NCBI GenBank assembly: GCA_963976695.1
Contig: CAXBMB010000093.1
Span: 1 to 13,414, forward strand
DNA: 13,414 nt
Reading direction: 5' to 3'
DNA from: CAXBMB01 sp963976695
Lineage (GTDB): Bacteria > Pseudomonadota > Alphaproteobacteria > Kiloniellales > DSM-21159
The notes under the pieces were generated by a model. That model had not been told where the DNA came from. It searched no databases and was given only the letters and a program-made list of their open reading frames with translations. Below are positions 6,932 through 13,370 of this stretch, piece after piece. A program made the translations under genes and the position numbers. Position 1 is the stretch's first letter, and every line of letters begins with the position of its first letter.

Positions 6932-8029
6932 TCACCCGTCCCGCCGCTGAGCGATGGCCCACCCGGTTTGGGCGAGCAAGGCCGCCCTCTTTCCCACCTG
7001 CAGCGCATCGGCGTGGGCCGCGTTGCCCTGCAGGGCGCGGGCGTAGACACCCTGCAGGATGGCGGTCAGACGAAACAGCGACAGCACCACATAATAGTCA
7101 AGGTCGCCCACCGCCGGACGCCCGCTGGCCCGACAGTAGGTCGCCAGCAGCTCGTCCTTGCCCGGCAAGCCAAGGGCGTCCAGATCCAACCCCTTCAACC
7201 CCTTCAGGCCGGGGATGTCGGCGCGAAGATAGTAGGGCATCAAAAAATAACCCAGGTCGGCCAAGGGATCGCCAAGGGTTGAAAGCTCCCAATCCAGCAA
7301 CGCCAGAACCTTGGGTTCGCTGGCGTGAAGGATCACGTTGCCAACCCGATAGTCGCCGTGCACGATGCTGTTGGCCGGATTGGCCGGAAGCCGCGCCTCC
7401 AGCCAGGCGGTGAGCCGCGCCATTTCCGGCAAGGCGGTGGTCTGGGCGGCCTGGTACTGTCGCGACCAGACCGCGATTTGCCGGGCAACGAAATTTTCCG
7501 GCCGGCCAAAGCCCACCAGCCCGCACGCCCGCCAGTCGACGCGGTGAAGCGCCGCCAGTCCGATGGTCAGCTCATCGAGCAGCGCACGCCGCTGCGCCGG
7601 CGCCACCGCCGCGAGAGTTGGCTCCGCGCAGATCCGCCCCGGCGCAAAGTCCATCACGAAAAACGGCGTGCCGATGATGTCCGGGTCTTCACAGAGCAAC
7701 CGCATGCGCGGCACCGGCACCGGGCTGGACCACAACGCCTTCATCACCCGATATTCCCGCTCCACCAGGTGGGCCTTCGGCAGCAGCGGCCCGGGCGGTT
7801 TTTTTCGCAGGACAAAGCACGCCGCGCCCCAACGCAGCAAAAAGGTCGGATTGGACTGCCCGCCCTGAAACTGCCGCACCCGCAACGGCGCCGTCGGCGT
7901 CGCGCCGTCGCCCCCGGGCGCGAGATGCGCCGCCAGATAGCGCTGCAAGGCCTGCTGGTCGAAGCGATGCTGCGGCAGCACCGGCACCGTCGCCCAGATT
8001 TGCTTATCGCCGTCGTCAGGCGAATTCAT
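6932..8029 (-). CDS. APH/ACAD10-type phosphotransferase (kinase-like)
   Basis: This 365-residue soluble protein has the aminoglycoside phosphotransferase/choline-kinase fold. Visible elements are FQGGQSNPTFLL (54-65) at the nucleotide-binding loop, FVLRKKPPG (72-80) carrying the ATP-contacting lysine, the catalytic loop VHGDYRVGN (223-231; Asp226 and Asn231), and LLDWELSTLGDPLADLGY (244-261), in which Asp246 is the metal ligand. This pattern belongs to the group related to the N-terminal kinase domain of human ACAD10/ACAD11 and to bacterial LvaA, which phosphorylates 4-hydroxyacyl-CoA; it does not suggest antibiotic resistance. ATG 8029 follows GGGGAAGGGG. It is 44 bases downstream of the dehydrogenase gene and probably shares its transcript. 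The neighbouring acyl-CoA genes support a hydroxyacyl-CoA substrate, but that is inference. All kinase residues expected for activity are present. Confidence 0.9.
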   Translation of the reverse strand: MNSPDDGDKQIWATVPVLPQHRFDQQALQRYLAAHLAPGGDGATPTAPLRVRQFQGGQSNPTFLLRWGAACFVLRKKPPGPLLPKAHLVEREYRVMKALWSSPVPVPRMRLLCEDPDIIGTPFFVMDFAPGRICAEPTLAAVAPAQRRALLDELTIGLAALHRVDWRACGLVGFGRPENFVARQIAVWSRQYQAAQTTALPEMARLTAWLEARLPANPANSIVHGDYRVGNVILHASEPKVLALLDWELSTLGDPLADLGYFLMPYYLRADIPGLKGLKGLDLDALGLPGKDELLATYCRASGRPAVGDLDYYVVLSLFRLTAILQGVYARALQGNAAHADALQVGKRAALLAQTGWAIAQRRDG

Positions 8030-8073
8030 CGCCCCTTCCCCTCACCTTGATTAATCGGCTTGCGCGGCGCAGC

Positions 8074-8829
8074 TCAGGAAATGGTCTCGCCGCCATCGGC
8101 CACCAGGGTCTGGCCGGTCACATAGGCGCTGGCCTTGGACGCAAGGAAAACCGCCACGCCCGCAATGTCTTCCGGCAAACCGATACGGCGCAGCGGGGTG
8201 CGATGCTCGGCTCGCTCCAGGCGCACCGGATCCTCCCAAAGCGCCCGGGCGAACTCGGTTTTGACCAGGCCCGGGGCAATGGCGTTGGCGCGAATCCCTT
8301 TGGGGCCCCACTCCACCGCCAAATTGCGCGCCAGCCCGGCCTCCGCCGCCTTGGAAAGGCCGTAGACGCCGATCACCTCATTGCCGCGAAGTCCGGCGAT
8401 GGAGGAGATCAAAATGATCGAGCCGCCGCCTTGTTCCGCCATGCCGGGGCAGACCAGATTGCAAAGCTGGAACACCGAGCGCAGGTTGGTGCCGATGATC
8501 TTGTCGAACGCCTCGTCGCTGACCTGGGACGAGGGACCATAAACCGGGTTGGTCGCGGCATTGCAGACCAGAATGTCGATCCGTCCCCAGGCCGCCAAGG
8601 TTTTCTCAACCAAGCGCTGCAGTTGGGCCTTGTCCCCGACGTGGCAGGGAATTGCCAGGGCTTCCAAGCCCTCGGCGGCGAATTCAGCCGCCACGGCGTC
8701 GCAAACCTCCGGCTTGCGGCTGGAGATCACCACCTTGGCGCCGGCCTGGGCGTAGGCCCGGGCAATGGCCTTGCCGATGCCCTGGGTGGACCCGGTGACA
8801 ATCGCAACTTTATCTGTGAGATCGAACAT
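8074..8829 (-). CDS. Short-chain dehydrogenase/reductase (classical SDR)
   Basis: This 251-residue Rossmann-fold oxidoreductase is of normal SDR length. It has the cofactor motif TGSTQGIG (12-19), NAAT (90-93) in place of NNAG-type motifs, and the complete catalytic set Asn115, Ser143, Tyr156 and Lys160 (YGLSK). APGLVKTEF (185-193) and the C-terminal VTGQTLVADGG (237-247) match the 3-oxoacyl reductase/2-hydroxy dehydrogenase branch. SSRK (36-39) after the second strand favours NADP(H), though not decisively. ATG 8829 is chosen because AGGGGAACAG precedes it and the Rossmann fold starts right away. The frame remains open upstream to 8976, but that stretch has no family similarity and crosses the intergenic repeats. 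It is the first gene of the minus-strand block. A likely role is oxidising or reducing a hydroxy/oxo-acyl-CoA; the substrate is unknown. Confidence 0.92.
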   Translation of the reverse strand: MFDLTDKVAIVTGSTQGIGKAIARAYAQAGAKVVISSRKPEVCDAVAAEFAAEGLEALAIPCHVGDKAQLQRLVEKTLAAWGRIDILVCNAATNPVYGPSSQVSDEAFDKIIGTNLRSVFQLCNLVCPGMAEQGGGSIILISSIAGLRGNEVIGVYGLSKAAEAGLARNLAVEWGPKGIRANAIAPGLVKTEFARALWEDPVRLERAEHRTPLRRIGLPEDIAGVAVFLASKASAYVTGQTLVADGGETIS

Positions 8830-8898
8830 TCTGTTCCCCTGTGTGCTCTGTCCTGCGCGGCGTCGGCCGGCGGGGCCGTCCCACGCAACCGTCCCGAT

Positions 8899-8941
8899 CG
8901 GGGCATCGCGGAGGCGACATTGGGGTGTCCGCGATGCCCCG
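8899..8941. promoter_or_regulatory. 14-bp perfect inverted repeat in the divergent intergenic region
   Basis: CGGGGCATCGCGGA (8899-8912) and TCCGCGATGCCCCG (8928-8941) are exact reverse complements separated by 15 bases. It lies about 70 bases upstream of the dehydrogenase start, between divergently transcribed genes. No T-run follows on either side, so it may be a protein-binding site or an RNA hairpin in the dehydrogenase leader. Confidence 0.65.
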
Positions 8942-8957
8942 GCGCGACAACTTTCCC

Positions 8958-8974
8958 GTTTGAGATCGTCAAAC
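8958..8974. promoter_or_regulatory. Operator-like palindrome GTTTGA-N5-TCAAAC
   Basis: GTTTGA (8958-8963) and TCAAAC (8969-8974) are perfect inverted half-sites around GATCG, 17 bases in all. This is the size and shape of a TetR- or GntR-type dimer site. It lies about 130 bases from the dehydrogenase start and about 75 bases from the synthetase start, so one regulator could control both divergent units. No regulator gene is in the window. Confidence 0.5.
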
Positions 8975-8999
8975 AATAGGGTACCTCTATAGCCTTACG

Positions 9000-9035
9000 T
9001 ATGGAATAATGAAATCTAATTCTGATATGTGGAAT
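9000..9035 (+). promoter_or_regulatory. Cluster of GGAAT/ATTC elements just upstream of the second synthetase
   Basis: TATGGAAT (9000-9007), ATTCTGA (9019-9025) and TATGTGGAAT (9026-9035) lie in an AT-rich stretch before the preferred start at 9048. The 10-mer and the 7-mer both recur together at 10771-10790, upstream of the ABC binding-protein gene. This suggests a shared regulator. Confidence 0.4.
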
Positions 9036-9047
9036 GGGAAAGTCTTT

Positions 9048-10700
9048 ATGTCCAAGACGACCAGTTCAGAAACGGCCACCGTCCCGGCCACCCCGCCAGC
9101 CACGCCGCCGGCCACCTTCCCGGCGATTGTCCCAGGGGTTGTCCCGGGCAGCCACGCGGCGAGCTTCCCCGGCTTTATCGAGCAGCTTGACGCGCACATC
9201 GCCAACCAGCCTTCCGCCATCGCCCTGGTCGATGGCGACCAAACGATCACCTGGGGCCAATTCGGCGCGCGGGTGCGGGCCGTCGCCGCACGTTTGCACG
9301 CCGCCGGCCTGGGCCGGGGCGACCGTGTCGCGGTGATGGCCCACAGTTGCCCCGCGTATCTGGAACTGTTTGTCGGCACGCTGCGCCTCGGCGGCTGCAT
9401 CGTGCCCCTGCCGATGATGGCCAGCGCCGACGCGGTGGCGGGCATGCTCAAGGACTCCGGCGCGCGGGTGGTCTTGGCCTCGAAAGCGGCGTTCGAACTG
9501 CTCGGCGACGGCTTTTTGAACCTGCCTTCGATCCCGGCCGGCAATCTGCTCAGCCTGGACTTTCAGGCCGACGGTTGGCGCGATTATCAAGACTGGCTGG
9601 CCCAGGCCCCGGACCAGCCGCCCGCGCTCCAACCGCACCCCGGCGACGGCTTCAATTTAATCTACAGCTCCGGAACCACCGGAACGCCCAAGGGTATTTT
9701 GCAAGACCACGCCATGCGCAGCTTCCAGATCGATCGCCTGGGCAAGTTTGGGTTCAGCCCGTCGAGCCGCACGCTGGTCGCCACCCCGCTCTATTCCAAC
9801 ACCACCCTGGTGTCGGTCATACCAACCCTGGCCAAGGGCGGCCGGCTGGTGCTGATGCGCAAGTTCACCCCCGGGCAGCTATGCCATTTGGTGGCGCGCG
9901 AACAGGTTACCCATGTCATGCTCGTGCCGGTGCAGTATGAACGCCTGCTGGCTTGTGACAGCCTGAACCGCACCGACCTCTCCAGCCTGCAGGTCAAGTT
10001 TTGCACCAGCGCCATTTTGCGTCCGGAAGTAATCAAGGCGGCCGTCAAGCGGATCCCCGGCAAGCTGATTCTGCTTTACGGCATGACCGAGGGCGGGCTC
10101 TCCACCACGCTCGACGCCGACGCCCACCCGGACAAGCATCACACCGTCGGTCTGCCGGCCGCCGATGCCGACCTGCGCATCCTGGACGACCAGGACCGGG
10201 ATCTTCCCCCCGGCCAGGTCGGCGAAATCGTCGGCCGCTCCCCCGCCATGATGCAGGGCTATTGGCGGCGCGGCGACTTGACCCGGGATCTACTCTGGGT
10301 CGACGAACAGGGCCGACAGTTCATCAGAACCGGCGACCTGGGGTGCCTTGATGACGATGGCTTCCTGCTGCTCAAGGGCCGCAAAAAAGATATGGTGATT
10401 TCCGGCGGCTTCAACATCTATGCCGCCGACCTGGAGCAGGCGCTGTGCGGCCACGCAGCCGTTCAGGAGGCCGCCGTCATCGCGATCCCAAGCGAGACCT
10501 GGGGCGAAACCCCACTTGGCCTGGTGGTGGTCAAGCCCGGTTGTCAGGTCGACCCGGAAGAGATTCGCCGCGCGGCCAACGCCAAACTCGGCAAGCTGCA
10601 AAGGTTGTCGGCGGTGGAAATCCGTCCCTTCCTGCCCCGCAGCTCGATCGGCAAGGTGCTCAAACGAACCCTGGCGGCCCCCTATTGGCAAGACCGCTGA
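9048..10700 (+). CDS. Acyl-CoA synthetase (AMP-forming), second copy
   Basis: This 550-residue class I adenylate-forming enzyme should convert an unidentified carboxylic acid to its CoA ester. Motifs: YSSGTTGTPKG (206-216), YGMTE (344-348), GDLGCLDDDGF (429-439), GRKKDMVISGG (444-454) and catalytic Lys536 in SSIGKVLKR. Residues about 11-34 form a low-complexity tract of Pro, Ala, Thr and Val with repeated PAT units, probably a disordered tail ahead of the domain that begins near residue 37. ATG 9048 is preferred because GGGAAAG lies 5 bases upstream. ATG 9009 and ATG 9027 are in frame, but using them would make the regulatory-looking GGAAT elements coding and they have poor ribosome sites. 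The gene starts divergently from the dehydrogenase/phosphotransferase pair and runs towards the ABC transporter, which suggests one pathway across both strands. Confidence 0.92.
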   Translation: MSKTTSSETATVPATPPATPPATFPAIVPGVVPGSHAASFPGFIEQLDAHIANQPSAIALVDGDQTITWGQFGARVRAVAARLHAAGLGRGDRVAVMAHSCPAYLELFVGTLRLGGCIVPLPMMASADAVAGMLKDSGARVVLASKAAFELLGDGFLNLPSIPAGNLLSLDFQADGWRDYQDWLAQAPDQPPALQPHPGDGFNLIYSSGTTGTPKGILQDHAMRSFQIDRLGKFGFSPSSRTLVATPLYSNTTLVSVIPTLAKGGRLVLMRKFTPGQLCHLVAREQVTHVMLVPVQYERLLACDSLNRTDLSSLQVKFCTSAILRPEVIKAAVKRIPGKLILLYGMTEGGLSTTLDADAHPDKHHTVGLPAADADLRILDDQDRDLPPGQVGEIVGRSPAMMQGYWRRGDLTRDLLWVDEQGRQFIRTGDLGCLDDDGFLLLKGRKKDMVISGGFNIYAADLEQALCGHAAVQEAAVIAIPSETWGETPLGLVVVKPGCQVDPEEIRRAANAKLGKLQRLSAVEIRPFLPRSSIGKVLKRTLAAPYWQDR

Positions 10701-10750
10701 ACCAGGACCCAGCGGCGAAACCGGACGCCAGGGACGCCGGGGACGACAGG

Positions 10751-10756
10751 TATAAT
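10751..10756 (+). promoter_or_regulatory. Possible -10 box for the ABC binding-protein gene
   Basis: A perfect TATAAT lies in the 290-base gap before the ABC binding-protein gene. The expected -35 position (CCAGGG at 10728-10733) does not match, so it would need an activator. An alternative is TATTAT (10822-10827) with a poorly spaced ATGACA (10797-10802). I cannot choose between them. Confidence 0.3.
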
Positions 10757-10770
10757 GGGTTGTGTTCTGC

Positions 10771-10790
10771 TATGTGGAATATCATTCTGA
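10771..10790 (+). promoter_or_regulatory. Operator-like element upstream of the ABC binding-protein gene
   Basis: TATGTGGAAT and ATTCTGA flank a 3-base ATC and form an imperfect palindrome (GAAT-N3-ATTC core). Its size and shape resemble IclR-family sites such as TGGAAAT-N-ATTTCCA, though the match is partial. Both parts recur at 9019-9035. It would sit just downstream of the start point if TATAAT at 10751 is used. Confidence 0.4.
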
Positions 10791-10848
10791 ATTTGCATGA
10801 CAAGCTGGCGCGACTTTGCAATATTATGGTTATGCGAAAGGCGCTAAC

Positions 10849-10935
10849 CTGAAAAAAAGATCGGGAGGGAACGATCACAGGCAACCGTCAACAAAAGGGT
10901 GGTCCACGAAAAAACCGGGCCGCTGAAAAAAAGAT
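10849..10935 (+). repeat. 13-base direct repeat in the leader of the ABC binding-protein gene
   Basis: CTGAAAAAAAGAT occurs at 10849-10861 and again at 10923-10935, 74 bases apart, which is close to seven helical turns. Purine-rich GGGAGGGAA and GGGAAGG follow the two copies. A third A-tract lies at 10909-10914. The first copy is followed by the small inverted repeat GATCG/CGATC (10859-10876). Confidence 0.6.
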
Positions 10936-10979
10936 GTCGATTGGGAAGGCGTCGGTGTGAGGCGCCGCAGGGATGAAAC

Positions 10980-10987
10980 AAGGGAGA
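10980..10987 (+). promoter_or_regulatory. Shine-Dalgarno site that decides the ABC binding-protein start
   Basis: AAGGGAGA lies 3 bases before ATG 10991. It favours this ATG over ATG 10973, six codons upstream, which would place extra residues ahead of a normal signal peptide. Confidence 0.65.
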
Positions 10988-10990
10988 CTT

Positions 10991-12238
10991 ATGGATATGT
11001 TGCGTAAGAAGCTCTTTGCGCTCACCGCGCTCTCCGGCCTGTTGCTGGCGAGCGCGGCCAGTGCCGAAACCATCAAATTCGCCCTCATCGAGGGACTGTC
11101 GGGCCCCTTTGCCGCCAACGGCCAAGCCGCGCTGCGCGAGTTTACCTTCGCCACCGAAAAGTTTATCAACGACAAGGGAGGCGTGGCCGGCGGCACCACG
11201 GTGGAATTCATCGGCCTGGACAACAAGACCAGCCCGAAGGAAAGCTTGATCCAACTGAAAAACGCCATCGGTCAAGGCGTCCAGTATGTCTTCCAGGGGA
11301 ACAGCTCCGGCGTCGCCAACGCGATCTCCGCCGCCGTGGAGAAGTACAACCGGCGCAACCCGGAAAAGCCGGTGCTCTACATCAACTACGCCGCGGTCGA
11401 TCCGGCCTTGACCAACGAAAAGTGCAACTTCTGGCACTTCCGTTTCGACGCCAACGCTGACATGAAGATGAAGGCCATCGTCCAGCAGCTCAAGGACCGG
11501 CCCGAGATCAAGAAGGTCTACCTGATCGGCCAGGACTACTCCTTCGGCAAGGCCGTGGCCGCCGCGGCCCGCAAGTATTTGGGTGAAATTCGCCCCGACA
11601 TCGAGATTGTCGGCGAAGAACTCCATCCGATCGGCAAGGTGAAGGACTTCACCCCTTACGTCACCAAGATCAAAGCCTCCGGTGCCGACGCCGTGTTCAC
11701 CGGCAACTGGGGCTCCGACATGGTCAATCTGGCCAAGGCGTCCAACGACATTGGGCTGGATGCGGACTTCTTCACCTACTACGCCGCCGGCACCGGCATC
11801 ACCGCCACCATCGGCGCGGCCGGCAAGGATCGGATCATGGTGGTGCAGGAAGGCCAGCGCAATCCGGTGGTGACCGACGCATGGGACAACTATCTGACCG
11901 AGTTCACCGCCAAGTATCAGGGCGCGGACATCCTCTATCCGCGTGTGGTCTACGCCATCCAGATGCTGGCAAAAGCCATGGATGAAGCCAATTCCGTCAA
12001 ACCCCTGGACGTTGCCCTGACGCTGGAAGACATGAAGTTCACCACGTTGGTCGGCAATGACATCTTCATGCGCGCCAAGGACCATCAACTGATGATGCCG
12101 TTGAACATCGCCGTGCACACCAATGAGGAGATTAAATGGGACTACGACAAGTCCGGCTACGGCCTCAAGACCATGGCGACCATTCCCATCGCCGAGGTTG
12201 ATACCGGAACCAGCTGCGAGATGAAGCGTCCCGGATAA
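10991..12238 (+). CDS. Branched-chain-amino-acid-type ABC transporter substrate-binding protein
   Basis: This 415-residue periplasmic protein is of the LivK/Peripla_BP_6 type (type I fold). The signal peptide is MDMLRKKLFALTALSGLLLA followed by SAASA, with cleavage after residue 25. The mature start IKFALIEGLSGPFAANGQA is the typical first strand and loop of the family. FQGNSSGVANAIS (101-113) lies at the usual ligand-binding loop, and YLIGQDYSFGKAVAAAARKY (177-196) is the standard second-domain segment. LivK-like proteins of catabolic clusters often bind aromatic or aliphatic acids rather than amino acids, and the adjacent acyl-CoA synthetase makes that more likely here; the ligand itself cannot be read. 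It is followed by a hairpin, then a LivH-type permease. Cys145 and Cys409 are the only cysteines in the mature chain. Confidence 0.93.
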   Translation: MDMLRKKLFALTALSGLLLASAASAETIKFALIEGLSGPFAANGQAALREFTFATEKFINDKGGVAGGTTVEFIGLDNKTSPKESLIQLKNAIGQGVQYVFQGNSSGVANAISAAVEKYNRRNPEKPVLYINYAAVDPALTNEKCNFWHFRFDANADMKMKAIVQQLKDRPEIKKVYLIGQDYSFGKAVAAAARKYLGEIRPDIEIVGEELHPIGKVKDFTPYVTKIKASGADAVFTGNWGSDMVNLAKASNDIGLDADFFTYYAAGTGITATIGAAGKDRIMVVQEGQRNPVVTDAWDNYLTEFTAKYQGADILYPRVVYAIQMLAKAMDEANSVKPLDVALTLEDMKFTTLVGNDIFMRAKDHQLMMPLNIAVHTNEEIKWDYDKSGYGLKTMATIPIAEVDTGTSCEMKRPG

Positions 12239-12254
12239 GGCAACCACGCAGAAA

Positions 12255-12289
12255 GCCGGACGCCGGCCCGCTTGGGCCGCGCGTTCGGC
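12255..12289 (+). repeat. Strong hairpin between ABC binding-protein and permease genes
   Basis: GCCGGACGCCGGCCC (12255-12269) pairs with GGGCCGCGCGTTCGGC (12274-12289) around a GCTT loop, with one G-U pair and one bulged base. It starts 17 bases after the binding-protein stop. No T-run follows. The rest of the 181-base gap has a smaller repeat, GCCAC-N5-GTGGC, near 12301-12315. The likely role is protecting the upstream mRNA end or partial termination, raising binding-protein output over permease. Confidence 0.65.
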
Positions 12290-12419
12290 GGGCGCGCCCA
12301 GGCCACCCGGTGTGGCGCCCAGGGGCCGCCTTCTCATTCATCGAGCTTTGTCGCCGGCCAGGTCCTCCGGCCGCCGGCGGCGAGCTTGAGCAACGGTGGT
12401 TTGCGCGGCGGGATGAACA

Positions 12420-13370
12420 ATGCTTGAAATTACAGTATTCTCACTGCTCAACGGCTTGGTTTACGGGCTCTTGCTCTTCATGCTGTCGAGCGGTCTTACC
12501 TTGATCTTTTCGATGATGGGCATTCTTAACTTCGCCCATGCGTCCTTCTATATGCTGGGGGCCTATTTTGCCTACAGCATCTCCACCTACACCGGTTTCT
12601 GGCTCGGCCTGCTGATTGCCCCGGTGATTGTCGGGGCCGCCGGCGCCTTGGTGGAGCGCTTCGGCCTGCGGCACGTGCATAAATCCGGGCATGTGGCGGA
12701 ACTGATCTTCACCTTCGGACTGGCCTTCTTGCTGGAAGAGATCGTCCAGTTTTTCTGGGGCAACGATCAACAGCCCTTCGTCGGCCCCGAGGCGTTGGAC
12801 TTCCCGCTGTTCACCCTCTTCGGCGCCAATTTCCCGGCCTACAAGGCCTTCATGCTGCTGACCTCGATTTTGATCTTCATCTGCCTGTTGCTGGTCTTAA
12901 CCCGCACGCGGGTCGGCCTGATCATCCAGGCGGCCATCACCCACCCCCAAACCGTCGGCATGCTGGGCCACAACGTGCCCTTCGTCTTTATGGCCACCTT
13001 CGGGGTCGGCACCGCCCTGGCCGGGCTGGCCGGCGTGATTGCCGGACCGGCCTTGGGCACGTACCCGGCCATGGGGGTCAGCCTGGGGTCGATCGTGTTC
13101 GTGGTGGTGGTGTTTGGCGGCCTGGGATCCCTGTCGGGGGCGCTGATCGCCTCGCTGCTGATCGGCATCATTCAGACCTTCGCCGTGGCCCTGGACCTGG
13201 GCATGCCCGATCTGCTCAACCTGCTGGGCTATTCCTTCGGACGCGATCACTGGCTCAGCGATATCTGGACCCTGACCCTGCCGCAGATCGCGCCGCTGAT
13301 TCCCTACCTGATGCTGGTGATTATCCTGATCTTCCGGCCCACCGGACTGATGGGGAACCGCGAAGTATGA
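12420..13370 (+). CDS. livH: Branched-chain-amino-acid-type ABC transporter permease, LivH type
   Basis: This 316-residue inner-membrane protein has about eight hydrophobic segments and normal LivH length. The hallmark SSGLTLIFSMMGILNFAH (23-40) followed by YMLGAYFA (44-51) is the LivH N-terminal signature. The conserved cytoplasmic region is VGMLGHNVPFVFMATFGVGT, then LAGLAGVIAGP and FGGLGSLSGALI near the C-terminal third. It should form the translocation channel with a LivM partner and be energised by LivG/LivF ATPases, which must lie beyond the window. ATG 12420 has only a weak GGGATGA site, but the hydrophobic signature begins at once. Its stop overlaps the next start as ATGA. The length and signature are ordinary; substrate specificity comes from the binding protein. 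Confidence 0.93.
   Translation: MLEITVFSLLNGLVYGLLLFMLSSGLTLIFSMMGILNFAHASFYMLGAYFAYSISTYTGFWLGLLIAPVIVGAAGALVERFGLRHVHKSGHVAELIFTFGLAFLLEEIVQFFWGNDQQPFVGPEALDFPLFTLFGANFPAYKAFMLLTSILIFICLLLVLTRTRVGLIIQAAITHPQTVGMLGHNVPFVFMATFGVGTALAGLAGVIAGPALGTYPAMGVSLGSIVFVVVVFGGLGSLSGALIASLLIGIIQTFAVALDLGMPDLLNLLGYSFGRDHWLSDIWTLTLPQIAPLIPYLMLVIILIFRPTGLMGNREV

Noticed and set aside
6932..8029. Aminoglycoside resistance kinase as the function of the phosphotransferase
   Set aside because: The LLDWELSTLGDPLADLGY segment and the acyl-CoA gene setting fit the ACAD10/LvaA group, not the antibiotic kinases.
8047..8979. A 310-codon plus-strand frame opposite the dehydrogenase
   Set aside because: The minus strand has a complete SDR with all catalytic residues and a ribosome site; the plus frame has no motif or ribosome site.
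81..8981. A shared AAACAATAGGG at 81-91 and 8971-8981, upstream of two operons
   Set aside because: An 11-base match is expected several times by chance in a window this size, and the first copy overlaps a ribosome-binding site, so it is not reported as a regulatory motif.
10723..10748. Short tandem GGACGCC/GGGACGCC units after the second synthetase
   Set aside because: There are only two to three degenerate units of 7-9 bases in GC-rich sequence, and no hairpin or T-run supports a terminator.
10844..12337. A 497-codon open frame on the minus strand opposite the ABC binding protein
   Set aside because: It is antisense to a well-supported gene. The protein is rich in G, H, V and D with no recognisable domain, typical of GC-driven mirror frames.
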